Part shown: positions 22,601 to 30,851 of the stretch, piece by piece
Position numbering within the stretch: position 1 is the stretch's first letter
How the letters are laid out: every line of letters starts with the position of its first letter
From: Helicobacter sp. MIT 11-5569
GTDB taxonomy: Bacteria > Campylobacterota > Campylobacteria > Campylobacterales > Helicobacteraceae
NCBI RefSeq assembly: GCF_000765695.2
Contig: NZ_JRPB02000007.1
Span: forward strand, 1 to 64,000
DNA: 64,000 bases
Direction: 5' to 3'
The notes under the pieces: model-generated
What the model was told of the DNA's origin: nothing
Databases searched by the model: none
The model's input: the letters and a program-made list of their open reading frames with translations, nothing else
Position numbers and translations under genes: made by a program

Positions 22601-22748
22601 AGGTGCAGGAAGTGGAATCAAATCGCCTATGGGGATTGCAATGATTGGTGGTTTGCTTGTTTCTATGGTTTTAAGTTTGCTAATCGTGCCCGCGTTTTAT
22701 TATTTGACGGCTGCATTAGATGATAAGCTAAGGAAGTGGTATGCGTAA
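19656..22748 (+). CDS. hefC: RND efflux transporter, inner membrane pump
   Basis: A 1030-residue AcrB/HefC-type proton-driven pump. It shows the RND layout: TM1, a large periplasmic loop, TM2-6 around residues 330-500, TM7, a second loop and TM8-12. The paired aspartates for proton relay are in IIIDDAIVVIENIYK near residue 405. GVTGRFFTSFGLTLAGS and the C-terminal GLVGKNATLIIDVAN are conserved. The start ATG is inside the adaptor stop codon. It is the third gene of the operon and is convergent with the acetyltransferase, with only 1 base between the two ends. Confidence 0.94.
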   Translation: MSKFAILRPITTLMFVLSLVFFGVNALKRLSVALYPNVDVPIITITTIYPGANPEVVEGKVTDKIEEAVSGIESLKKITSTSADSVSVVVVEFELEKDVEVAANDVRDKVSTISFGSEIQSPIIEKVNVGGAPIISLFVSQKEIPNAQNPQDMQSLLELNLHTDLNIKPLLQRIKGVGKVNLVGYLEREIKIRPYPSALNKYNLTFSDIARAINAQNIEIDGGRLISEKKEWKILTKADASSVQDLGDILVGEGVRLSDIALIVDSTKEARSFSNLATKDISGSGILLEVQKITGANEIEIADSVREILPYLQEISPQYNLTIVRDTTNYIKDTIAAVEFDLILGAFLAVFVVFFFLRNGRITFISSLSIPTSILGTFALMQAFGMTLNLVTMIAITLAIGIIIDDAIVVIENIYKKLENGMERKEAAYQGVREIGFALIAISCMLLAVFIPIANMSGVTGRFFTSFGLTLAGSILISYLVVITFIPMLSARIADFHSLAQKDSLQQRFYRFSERYFKALERFYTQTLEWVLQHKAIVIGGIFGIFVLSLFLITRLGVEFLPSEDKAEFDIKLTSKPGISLQEMQNQTLMIQQLLHEESEVEYSILNIGYTAEQKVYEAKIYVRLSAYNQRKRTQNEIMESLRQTYKTYAKKFDMEIALIEIPQISLGEDDSPLQLALYAQKVESLDKSVEKIQTLMQQSGKYRDIHTDIKAKTPQIRLRVNRAILAQYGFSAQEVAMVLNSAFSGAQEVSYFRERGKEYDIVLLSPKKDSIVDLSLLSLRNARGENVFLDGLVEQEEVGATTNIKHYDRQRSVMIYANLSKGVSLGEATDYLESHKEEWLENGVRYKIEGYAKYMQETNAAFVVAMVSALFLIYFILASLYESLLQPLVIMITLPLSFTGTFLALFITGESLSLFSIMGLMLLMGLVGKNATLIIDVANEKRAQGVALRDSILQAGELRLRPILMTTIAMVFGMLPLALAGGAGSGIKSPMGIAMIGGLLVSMVLSLLIVPAFYYLTAALDDKLRKWYA

Positions 22749-22749
22749 A

Positions 22750-23185
22750 TTAATCTTGTAATCTTTTAGTAAAACAAATAATTCTATTTGCTTCTGTAAA
22801 ATTCATAGCCCTATGAAAAGAAAAACTCTTGATATTATTAATTTCACAATCGCTTGCAAACTCTTTGCAGCCTTTGTCCTTTGCCCATTTTTCACATGCT
22901 GCTAATAATTCTTTAGCATAGCCTTTATTGCGGTATTTTTCTTTGACAAAGATTCCTTCTAAATAGCCAACAGGAGTTGTTTTTGTGCCTTCTACATAAT
23001 CATATCTTAGCGAACATTGTGCAAAACCAATAGGCTCATTATTTGCAAATTTCAAAAAGAATTGAGCATTTTCTTTTGTAAGAATCTTAGAAAATTCATC
23101 AAATAATTCCTTGTTGGAATGGCTATCCCACAATAGCACCGCTAAATTTGCTAGGATTCCTAAATCTTCGTTGCAAAAAAACCAT
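22750..23185 (-). CDS. GNAT acetyltransferase resembling aminoglycoside 6'-N-acetyltransferase, with probable N-terminal frameshift
   Basis: Most of the protein is in one frame from GTG 23139 (129 residues). It contains GFAQCSLRYDYVEG, TPVGYLEGIFVKEKYRNKGYA with the acetyl-CoA loop, and KGCKEFASDCEINN, strongly recalling AAC(6')-I enzymes. The family normally has about 20 further N-terminal residues. These are found in frame upstream (NEDLGILANLAVLLW), but the frame then meets TGA with no start. ATG 23185 overlaps the preceding stop as TGATG and would join correctly if the T7 run (23175-23181) were T6. So it is either frameshifted or misread. Resistance activity is not proven. Confidence 0.7.
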
Positions 23186-23463
23186 CAAAAAGAGCATTCA
23201 TATAAAAACATTTCTGTGTGATTATTCTGCGCAAGTGTCTTTTGATAAGATGCATAGACTATTATGTTTGTAAAGCCTGCATTTTGCAAATATTGCTCCA
23301 TTTCGCCGAGTTTATAAAGATGTATTTGAAAGTCCATTTTTTCTTGTTGTAAAAGATTAGTCCCATCGTATAGCTCATAAATGCCCGGTGAAAATTGTGT
23401 GCTTGTTTTTTCGTCAAAATAATTTTTATTTTTTAAAATCAAGTCAAAACCTTGATTTTTCAA
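23185..23463 (-). pseudogene. C-terminal fragment of a SAM-dependent methyltransferase-like protein
   Basis: A 92-residue reading frame. SPGIYELYDGTNLLQQEKMD and HLYKLGEMEQYLQNAGFTNI resemble the C-terminal end of small class I methyltransferases. The SAM-binding N-terminal half is absent: in frame, a TAG lies just upstream and only about 50 bases separate it from the next gene. The only start is a weak TTG. It is most likely a decayed remnant whose stop overlaps the acetyltransferase start. The assignment is tentative. Confidence 0.5.
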
Positions 23464-23516
23464 TCTCTATGCTGCACCAACAATATCGCAAAAGTTGAAC
23501 ACGAAAAATAAACCGA

Positions 23517-24368
23517 TTATCTAATATTTATATTCATATATTCTTCGTAACCCTTAATTAATTCTATTTCAATTTTTAAAAGTTTATATAATCGGGTATA
23601 TGGCAACATTATATTAGAATTTAATTTCCCTCTTTGTTCCTTTCCAATCCAGTCCTGCGAGGTATCTTTTATATATTCCATGATGGTCTCGGAGTTTCGT
23701 TTTTCACCACAATAAGTTGTCATATTTCTCAATACAGCTCCTCTCACATCATATTCAATTGATTTTTCCACAAAGTCCATAATAATTTCTTTTAATTGTT
23801 CATTATATTTAAAATTGATATTTTGAATCATTTTAACCATATAGTTTCGTAATATTTCTTCTGATTCATAGAACAATTCTATTGAAGATTCAAAAAGCCC
23901 TTCGCATATATATAGCGATGATCTATATAAATCACACATATCTTCAAACTTAAATTGATCTAGCATTCTCAACGGATCATTTTTATTTCTTATTTCTATT
24001 GGAGTAGTTAGGCACTTGAAATACATCAAATACCTTTCAAGTAAAACTCTCATGATTCTATCATATCTTTTTATTTTCAAGTTTTCCTTTCTATGTTTAT
24101 CTTTTTCACTCTGTCTATCTATAAAATATTGAACAAAGGAAACGGTTACGATTATTCCAAGCAAATTTGTTGCTAGACCAAAAAGTATATTATTTATATT
24201 GGTTGCCACTCTTTCACTAAAATTTCCATAATCTGACCATGTAATTGCCAATAAAATTATGCTTGTTATAAAAAGAACTACAGAAACAACTCCTGCCGCA
24301 CTTTTAATCCATTTCTTTGTTTTATTTATTGACAATAAAACTACTGAGTAACATTTCATGTTTATCAT
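23517..24368 (-). CDS. Unrecognised two-helix membrane protein downstream of the restriction-modification pair
   Basis: A 283-residue protein with two N-terminal hydrophobic helices (VVSVVLFITSIILLAITW and FGLATNLLGIIVTVSFVQYF). About 190 charged, mainly helical cytoplasmic residues follow, starting DRQSEKDKHRKENLKIKRYD. I recognise no family motif. ATG 24368 is preceded by AAGGA. It starts 22 bases after the methyltransferase stop on the same strand and so is probably in the same operon. It is AT-rich and carries several GATC sites. A membrane-anchored accessory of the restriction system or an unrelated cargo gene are both possible. Confidence 0.7.
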   Translation of the reverse strand: MINMKCYSVVLLSINKTKKWIKSAAGVVSVVLFITSIILLAITWSDYGNFSERVATNINNILFGLATNLLGIIVTVSFVQYFIDRQSEKDKHRKENLKIKRYDRIMRVLLERYLMYFKCLTTPIEIRNKNDPLRMLDQFKFEDMCDLYRSSLYICEGLFESSIELFYESEEILRNYMVKMIQNINFKYNEQLKEIIMDFVEKSIEYDVRGAVLRNMTTYCGEKRNSETIMEYIKDTSQDWIGKEQRGKLNSNIMLPYTRLYKLLKIEIELIKGYEEYMNINIR

Positions 24369-24390
24369 TGTATTCCTTAATTTTACGAAG

Positions 24391-25671
24391 TTATCTTAAT
24401 CTTTCACACACAATAATATATTCTTCATTCATTGTATTAGATTTAAATCCACTTTTATTGCTAGGTGAGTTTAAAGGAGGCATTGACTTATTAGAAATCT
24501 TGCGTTTAATTGTCTGTAAATACCTGAAACCACTATTGCAAAAAATTTCAGAAATAAATTTATCGGTGGGAAGCTCTATATTTTTTACCTTGCGATTTCC
24601 TACGACAAAAAATACCTTTCCTCCCATATTAATAGAATCTATTAAATTTTTAATGCTTAATTCTAAGTCAAAATAAAAACTAGAGACTTCTAAAGCTCTT
24701 TTTGTATCAAGTCTATAAATTTCTAAAATATATTCTTTTATCAATCCTTTATTATAAAGACTTTGCACCTTTTTGCCACCCAACAATTCAGAATCAAGTT
24801 TCCTTGCATCTTTAAAACCAAGCCATTCATTTATAAAAGTGCTAAATTGCCCATAAGCAACGGTAGTTCTAGAATCTCCATAAGGGGTGCTTGTAAGAAT
24901 AGTGTCAAATGTCCGCTTAGATTTTTTAAATCTCGTATTAATAAGAGAAAATATAATATCTTTCAATTTTGGTTGATAAAACTGCAAATAATTTTTTGTA
25001 ATTATTTCTATATATTTATTAAAAATTTCATAGACATTGGGTTTATAATTTTCATAGTTTTTCATTCTAAAGAGTTTAAACTCATTATTGCGGGTATAGC
25101 TTGTTTCTCTTAAAGTTTCGCTAAAAGCAAGGAGAAATAAATTCTGTATAGCCATATTATCCAAATGCTCAATATAAGAAAAAATGCACTTTAAATCTTG
25201 CTGCGCTTCTTTAGGTAGCCAAAAATCAAGATTAGTAATATTTTTTAAAGGATTATTATTTAAAAATTGCTCATTTTTCAATAATAATTGCTCTAATATT
25301 ATATCTTTTTGTTTAAGAAGTTGTGAGGTTTCTATATATTGCAGTCTGGCTTTTGCAATCATTATGGCTAAAGGATTTAAATCAAATCCAACGAAATCTG
25401 TAATCCCATATTCTAAGCCACTTATAAAACTACTTCCACTTCCACAAAAAGGGTCTAAAAGGTTGCTCTTTTTAACCTTAAATTCTTTGAAAAGCTCCAA
25501 ACCAATTTGAGGGAGCATTGTAGCGGGATATTTATGCAAATTTGGATATAGGCTTCCGTAAGATTGTCCCAAAAAGTCATATTTAGAATTATATGTAGCG
25601 TGATATTCTTGTTTCTTTAAATACTTAATGGAATTTTCTTGGGCATTATGAGAATATTCTATAAGTGTCAT
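24391..25671 (-). CDS. DNA methyltransferase of a type II restriction-modification system
   Basis: A 426-residue amino-methyltransferase (N6-adenine or N4-cytosine type). The SAM-binding motif LLDPFCGSGSS is at residues 71-81, followed by the acidic loop FVGFDLNPLAIMIAKARL. The catalytic motif reads TSTPYGDSRTTVAYGQF at 260-276, where most relatives have SPPY. The region between is long and could hold the target recognition part. ATG 25671 overlaps the restriction gene stop as TAATG. The methyltransferase protects host DNA from the upstream endonuclease. The recognition sequence cannot be read from the gene. Confidence 0.85.
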   Translation of the reverse strand: MTLIEYSHNAQENSIKYLKKQEYHATYNSKYDFLGQSYGSLYPNLHKYPATMLPQIGLELFKEFKVKKSNLLDPFCGSGSSFISGLEYGITDFVGFDLNPLAIMIAKARLQYIETSQLLKQKDIILEQLLLKNEQFLNNNPLKNITNLDFWLPKEAQQDLKCIFSYIEHLDNMAIQNLFLLAFSETLRETSYTRNNEFKLFRMKNYENYKPNVYEIFNKYIEIITKNYLQFYQPKLKDIIFSLINTRFKKSKRTFDTILTSTPYGDSRTTVAYGQFSTFINEWLGFKDARKLDSELLGGKKVQSLYNKGLIKEYILEIYRLDTKRALEVSSFYFDLELSIKNLIDSINMGGKVFFVVGNRKVKNIELPTDKFISEIFCNSGFRYLQTIKRKISNKSMPPLNSPSNKSGFKSNTMNEEYIIVCERLR

Positions 25672-26420
25672 TAGAGATTCTCTCCTATATAATCAATAAG
25701 ATAGCTTAGAGGCTTGATAAAATCTCCTGTTTGTATATTTTTTCCTATGAAAGCACAATCAAAAAATTTAAACATTCCTCTGTGTTGAGGATTATTAATT
25801 TCATTATAAAAATTCACAGTAGCAAAGCACACAAGCGGTAAGATAGGAGGATTATAAGAAATATCATATTTTGTTTTAATGCTAGATTCAGTATTAGCAA
25901 TCTCCATTAACAGCTTCCATTTGTAAGTTTGTCCAGCTCTTTCACGCAAAGAAGTTTTTAATGATAAGATAATACATCTGCATAATTTATTTTTAGAATC
26001 TAAGCTATAAATTACCAAATCTACATCGGGTTTTTGCGTCTCATCTCCTACTTTAATATAAAATAAATTTTGCCATTGTGGTATAGAAGAGATTTTAGAA
26101 GTAATAAAAATATTTTGTCCTATATTACCCTGTTCTTTATTTTTTAAAAACACCCAAATAATGAGGTTTGAAAATGCTCCTCCAGCAATACTTTTTCTAG
26201 CTTGACTTGCGTCTTTTATCTCTCCTTTTTGGATTCTTGTTTGGATAAGATTCTCTACCTCATCTTTACAATTTACAAGATAAGAATACAAATGATTAAA
26301 AACTTCTTTCAAAGTCAATGTTTGATTTGAAAGATCACTCTTAATTTTTGTAATCATTGGTTGCATATAATATTTAGATTCTATATCTTCTAGCATCTTT
26401 AATTCAATTTGATTTAACAT
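25671..26420 (-). CDS. Type II restriction endonuclease, PD-(D/E)XK-like
   Basis: A 249-residue protein with a plausible nuclease core. KPDVDLVIY lies near residue 130 and IILSLKTSLRERAGQTYKW near residues 150-168. This gives a PD-x(n)-SxK arrangement like that of Cfr10I/BsaWI/EcoRII-type enzymes, where Ser replaces the first acidic residue. GGAFSNLIIWVFLKNKE upstream is also family-like. I chose ATG 26420, seven bases after AGGAG. A TATAAT at 26445-26450 excludes the longest start. The coupled methyltransferase immediately downstream supports the call. Subfamily and specificity are uncertain. Confidence 0.72.
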   Translation of the reverse strand: MLNQIELKMLEDIESKYYMQPMITKIKSDLSNQTLTLKEVFNHLYSYLVNCKDEVENLIQTRIQKGEIKDASQARKSIAGGAFSNLIIWVFLKNKEQGNIGQNIFITSKISSIPQWQNLFYIKVGDETQKPDVDLVIYSLDSKNKLCRCIILSLKTSLRERAGQTYKWKLLMEIANTESSIKTKYDISYNPPILPLVCFATVNFYNEINNPQHRGMFKFFDCAFIGKNIQTGDFIKPLSYLIDYIGENL

Positions 26421-26444
26421 TGCCATACTCCTATTAATCGTAGT

Positions 26445-26450
26445 ATTATA
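26445..26450 (-). promoter_or_regulatory. -10 box for the restriction-modification operon
   Basis: TATAAT on the minus strand, 24 bases upstream of the chosen endonuclease start. It lies inside the longer ORF extension, so that extension is unlikely to be translated. Confidence 0.55.
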
Positions 26451-26542
26451 CATCTTGCAGGTTTAATGCCTTATATTTTTCATATTTAACATTAAAATTC
26501 CTTACGCTCATAAACTCTAGCAACTTAAATTTGCATATATTT

Positions 26543-27370
26543 TTAGAAAACTTCATAAAGGGAATTTGCCTTAGTCATCCATTGTTCTAATTCTTCCCAT
26601 TTTTTGTCTTGGATTAAAGTTTTGGCAATAGCTAATTCTTGTTCAAAGCAGTCTAAAGATTTTAAAAGCTCTTCTCTATTTTGCTTAGAGACATCACTCC
26701 ACATTCTTGGGGAGCTTTTTGCGATTCTTACCATACTTTTAAAACCCCCACCAGCAAGTGCTAGAATATCTGTTGGATTTTGTTGGGAGAGCACAGTGTT
26801 TGCGAGTGCATAGCTGATAATATGTGGCATATGACTAATAAAAGCCGCGTGATTATCGTGAGATTTGGAATCCATTTTAATAATGTGCATTTTTAAAGCA
26901 ACAAAAATTTCTTTTGCCATTGCAACTTGTAATTCTCCGCTTTTTTCTAAATCTGTTAAAACAATAATATGGTTAGGCAAAAGTTCTTTAAAAGCGGCTT
27001 TTGGTCCGAAATTTTCTGTCCCGCTCATCGGGTGTGCGCAGACGAAATTTTTACGGATTTCTTCAGGAATGCTTGTAGCAATTAAATGTTTTGTGCTTCC
27101 TAAGTCAATAATCGTGCAATGCGGAGCAACGCCAACAAGCTCTGGAAGTAGATGTAAAATTGCTTCTACAGGCGTTGCTAGAAAAATAACATCACAGCGT
27201 TTAATCTCTTCTAAACTCACCCCTTCATCGACAAGCCCTAAAGAGAGTGCTTGTTGTAAATGGATAGAATTATTATCTAGTCCTACGATACTTTTAAACA
27301 TTTGTGTTTCTTTTAATGCTAATCCTAGAGAGCCTCCAATTAATCCAAGTCCGATGATTCCTGCTTGCAT
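26543..27370 (-). CDS. tyrA: Prephenate dehydrogenase
   Basis: TyrA oxidatively decarboxylates prephenate to 4-hydroxyphenylpyruvate in tyrosine synthesis. The 275 residues begin with the NAD-binding loop GLGLIGGSLGLALKE. They contain the catalytic region HPMSGTENFGPKAAF and the conserved SKSHDNHAAFISHMPHIIS. No chorismate mutase or ACT domain is fused. It is divergent from bamA. The AT-rich gap (27371-27480) contains TATAAT-like boxes usable on both strands. Confidence 0.94.
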   Translation of the reverse strand: MQAGIIGLGLIGGSLGLALKETQMFKSIVGLDNNSIHLQQALSLGLVDEGVSLEEIKRCDVIFLATPVEAILHLLPELVGVAPHCTIIDLGSTKHLIATSIPEEIRKNFVCAHPMSGTENFGPKAAFKELLPNHIIVLTDLEKSGELQVAMAKEIFVALKMHIIKMDSKSHDNHAAFISHMPHIISYALANTVLSQQNPTDILALAGGGFKSMVRIAKSSPRMWSDVSKQNREELLKSLDCFEQELAIAKTLIQDKKWEELEQWMTKANSLYEVF

Positions 27371-27480
27371 AATAAAACCTAATGTAAAATTTTAGTTGAA
27401 TTATAATATTTTTAACTGCTTTTTTATGTATAAAAGGTTAGAATCGCAAAATTTTTAAATAATTTTTGTAAGGTTGATTA

Positions 27481-29730
27481 ATGCGTTTTTTTAAACCCCT
27501 TTCTTTATTAGCTCCAGTAGCGTTTTTAACTGCGAATGTGCAGGCGGCGGAATTACCAATTATTAAAGAGATTCGATATGAGGGATTAAATGCAATCTCT
27601 CCACTTATTGCAAATGAAATTGCAAAAGTTCGCATAGGTGAGCCATTAGATATTAATCGCGTAGATGCTTCTGTGCGTGATTTTTATGCGCAAGGATATT
27701 TTAAAGATGTTTGGATTACAGAAGAAAATGGAATCTTAACTTATCATTTTGTAGAAAAACCGGTGATTGCGAGTCTTATTATAAGCGGGTATGGGGCAGG
27801 TAAAGAGCAACAACAACTTGACAAAGAGATTGGGTTAAAAAAAGGTGATGTGTATGATGAAAATAAGATTGCAAATGTGCGTCGTCAAATTATTCGTTTG
27901 TTAGAAACGCAAGGCTATTATGATAGTGTTGTTGAGGTAACAACAGAAGAGATTTCAAAAAATGCACTAAAAGTTACTTTAGAAATCAACAAAGGGGAAG
28001 AAATTATTATCCGTAGAGCAAATTATTACGGAAGAGATAGGATTTCTGTATCACGACTAGAAGCAGCAACGGCTAACAAAGAAAAAGATTTTATTGGCTG
28101 GATGTGGGGATTTAATAGTGGAAAGTTACAAATCAACGAGTTAGACGCAGACCGCTTAAGGATTCGTGATTTGTATCTACAAAAAGGATATTTAGATGCA
28201 GATGTTAGTGCGCCATTCTTGAAAACAGACTTCACAACTTATAATGCGGTGCTTGATTATCATATTAATGAGGGAGAGCGTTATAGGGTTTCTGATGTTG
28301 AGATTGTATTAGAAGAAGATGTTATCGCAGTCAATTCTTTATATAATGGGTTAAAGTTAGAAAAGGGAAAAGTTTATAATGTTGCAAAAATGCGACAAGA
28401 TATAGAATCCATTCGTTACAAGATTGGAGATTTAGGATATGCCTTTGTGCGTGTAATGCCAGATTTAGATAAAAATCCAGAAAATGGGGAAGTTAGGATT
28501 GTGTATTATATTCAAGCAGGCAAAAAAGTGCGCGTTAAAGATGTTATTATCTCTGGAAATAATAAAACTCTAGATCGTGTCATTCGTAGAAATGTGCTTT
28601 TAACTCCCGGTGAAGAATATGAGATGAGCAAAATTGGACGTTCTAAAAACGCCATTATGCGTACAGGAAACTTTGAAAGCGTGGATATTCAAGAAGAGCG
28701 TGTAGATGAAGAGAATGTAAATTTGCTCGTTAAAGTTAAAGAAGGCAAAACAGGAGAATTTGCATTTGGTTTAGGATATGGAAGTTATGATGGGGTAATG
28801 GGTAGCATATCTGTAAAAGACCGCAATATCTTTGGAACAGGATTAACAGCTGGTGTATATTTAGATAAGAGTGAAGTTTCTACATCTTATCGTTTAAACC
28901 TTTATAATCCGGCAATTTTAGATACAGATTATTCTGTGGCGACTGATATTTATCAAAGTGATTACGAAAATTACGACTATACAGAAACATCGACTGGATT
29001 TAGTATTGTTGGGGGTAAAAGAATTTGGGATGAGTTGGATTTAACGCTGGGTTATGGTTTTCAAAAATCAAGACTAAAAGACTTTGATAGCCCAACGCTT
29101 GAGGAATTGTATCGCCAATATTACTATGGAAGTTACACAAAATCTTCCATCATTCCCGGACTTAGCTATGATAGCACAGATTCCTATCTCTTTGCTAGAA
29201 ATGGGATTAGAGCAACTGGAGGCATGGAATATGCTGGTGTTGGAGGAGATGCGGAGTTTATTAAATATCAAGGAACTTTTAACTTCTATAAGTCGGCTGA
29301 AGATTGGGTGGATTTAGATTTAATCTTTAGATACCGTGCAAAGGCTGGTTATGTGCAAGATAAAGGATATTTGCCAATTGGTGAGAAATTTTATCTAGGT
29401 GGTATTAATAGCGTGCGTGGTTATGAAAGTCGTTCTATTACCCCAAGAGATGAGTTTGGCTTAAGAATTGGTGGTAAGCAGTATTTTTATAATACTGTAG
29501 AGTTAAGTTATAATCCTTTTGAAACTGTGCAGATGCGCTTTACTGGATTCTATGATTATGGAATGATTGGAAATGACGGATTTAAAGATATGACAAGAAG
29601 TTCTGTTGGTTTAGGGATTGAGTGGGTATCTCCAATTGGCGTTATTAACTTCATATTCCCAAAAGCATTGGATGATGAAGTCGGCGATGAAACTTCTTCC
29701 TTTGAATTTACGATGGGGCAGAGATTCTAA
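27481..29730 (+). CDS. bamA: Outer membrane protein assembly factor BamA
   Basis: BamA is the central beta-barrel insertase of the outer membrane. The 749 residues comprise a signal peptide (LLAPVAFLTANVQA), five POTRA repeats over about residues 25-415 (for example IKEIRYEGLNAISPLIANEI and VKDVIISGNNKTLDRVIRR), and a C-terminal barrel. The barrel has the VRGY lid-lock motif (GGINSVRGYESRSITP) and ends in phenylalanine (SFEFTMGQRF). The stop overlaps the mqnC start as TAATG. bamA, mqnC and the M16 gene together match a conserved Helicobacter order. Confidence 0.96.
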   Translation: MRFFKPLSLLAPVAFLTANVQAAELPIIKEIRYEGLNAISPLIANEIAKVRIGEPLDINRVDASVRDFYAQGYFKDVWITEENGILTYHFVEKPVIASLIISGYGAGKEQQQLDKEIGLKKGDVYDENKIANVRRQIIRLLETQGYYDSVVEVTTEEISKNALKVTLEINKGEEIIIRRANYYGRDRISVSRLEAATANKEKDFIGWMWGFNSGKLQINELDADRLRIRDLYLQKGYLDADVSAPFLKTDFTTYNAVLDYHINEGERYRVSDVEIVLEEDVIAVNSLYNGLKLEKGKVYNVAKMRQDIESIRYKIGDLGYAFVRVMPDLDKNPENGEVRIVYYIQAGKKVRVKDVIISGNNKTLDRVIRRNVLLTPGEEYEMSKIGRSKNAIMRTGNFESVDIQEERVDEENVNLLVKVKEGKTGEFAFGLGYGSYDGVMGSISVKDRNIFGTGLTAGVYLDKSEVSTSYRLNLYNPAILDTDYSVATDIYQSDYENYDYTETSTGFSIVGGKRIWDELDLTLGYGFQKSRLKDFDSPTLEELYRQYYYGSYTKSSIIPGLSYDSTDSYLFARNGIRATGGMEYAGVGGDAEFIKYQGTFNFYKSAEDWVDLDLIFRYRAKAGYVQDKGYLPIGEKFYLGGINSVRGYESRSITPRDEFGLRIGGKQYFYNTVELSYNPFETVQMRFTGFYDYGMIGNDGFKDMTRSSVGLGIEWVSPIGVINFIFPKALDDEVGDETSSFEFTMGQRF

Positions 29731-30851
29731 TGTCTGATTGTTCAAATTTACAAGATGTTTTTGCTAAGAATTCTAAAGAGCAAAATGCCATTGTTAAGGT
29801 GAAATTACCGCGTGTTAGCAGAGATGAGATTTTAGATTTAATGCAAAATGCTTCGCTTAAAGAGCTAGGCGAACGCGCTTTTGGAATCAAAAAGCAGTTA
29901 CACCCTGATAATATCACGACTTTTGTTGTGGATAGAAATATTAATTACACAAATATTTGTTGGGTGGATTGCAAGTTTTGCGCCTTTAAACGTCGTTTAG
30001 ATGAAAAAGATACTTATATTTTAAGCTTTGAAGAAATTGATAAGAAAATTGAAGAATTGCTAGAGATTGGCGGTACGCAGATTCTCTTTCAAGGTGGCGT
30101 GCATCCGAGCTTAAAAGTTGAATGGTATGAGGATTTAGTTAGCCATATTGCTAAAAAATACCCCCAAATTACAATCCATGGATTCTCTGCAATTGAGATT
30201 AATTATATTGCAAAAATTTCTAAAATCTCTATTGCTGAAGTTTTAAGCCGCTTACAAAAATGTGGTTTGGCTTCGATTCCCGGGGCTGGTGCGGAGATTT
30301 TAAGCGATAAAGTACGTGATGTGATTGCGCCTAAGAAGTTGGATTCTGATGAGTGGATTGAAGTGCATAAAGAAGCGCATAAACTAGGAATCAAAAGCAC
30401 AGCAACAATGATGTTTGGAAGCGTGGAAAGCGATGAAGATATTGTAGAGCATTGGGAGAGAATCCGCAATTTACAAGATGCGACAAATGGCTTTAGGGCG
30501 TTTATTTTATGGAGCTTTCAGCCGGCTTTTACTCCTTTGCAAAAAGAAATGCCAAATCTACATAAAGCTTCTTCAAACCGCTATTTAAGGCTTCTTGCTT
30601 GTAGTAGAATCTTTTTGGATAATTTTCAAAATATCCAAAGTAGTTGGGTTACGCAAGGTTCATATATTGGGCAATTAGCATTACTTTTTGGCGCGAACGA
30701 TTTAGGAAGCACGATGATGGAAGAAAATGTCGTAGCAGCAGCTGGAGCTAGAAATTCTATGAATCAAGCTGAAATGATTAACTTAATCCGTGATATAGGA
30801 GAGATTCCAGCTAAAAGGGATACAGCGTATAGTATTTTGGAGAGATTTTGA
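29730..30851 (+). CDS. mqnC: Cyclic dehypoxanthine futalosine synthase
   Basis: MqnC is a radical SAM enzyme of the futalosine route to menaquinone. The 373 residues contain the cluster motif CWVDCKFCAF (CX3CX2C) near residue 75. The segments GGVHPSLKVEWYEDLV, GLASIPGAGAEIL and SWVTQGSYIGQLALLFGANDLGSTMMEENVV are characteristic of MqnC rather than MqnE. It is coupled to bamA by an ATG/TAA overlap and to the next gene by TTGA. Confidence 0.94.
   Translation: MSDCSNLQDVFAKNSKEQNAIVKVKLPRVSRDEILDLMQNASLKELGERAFGIKKQLHPDNITTFVVDRNINYTNICWVDCKFCAFKRRLDEKDTYILSFEEIDKKIEELLEIGGTQILFQGGVHPSLKVEWYEDLVSHIAKKYPQITIHGFSAIEINYIAKISKISIAEVLSRLQKCGLASIPGAGAEILSDKVRDVIAPKKLDSDEWIEVHKEAHKLGIKSTATMMFGSVESDEDIVEHWERIRNLQDATNGFRAFILWSFQPAFTPLQKEMPNLHKASSNRYLRLLACSRIFLDNFQNIQSSWVTQGSYIGQLALLFGANDLGSTMMEENVVAAAGARNSMNQAEMINLIRDIGEIPAKRDTAYSILERF

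Noticed and set aside
20237-22621. Several antisense ORFs within the RND pump gene
   Set aside because: They are low-complexity shadows of a well-supported long coding sequence.
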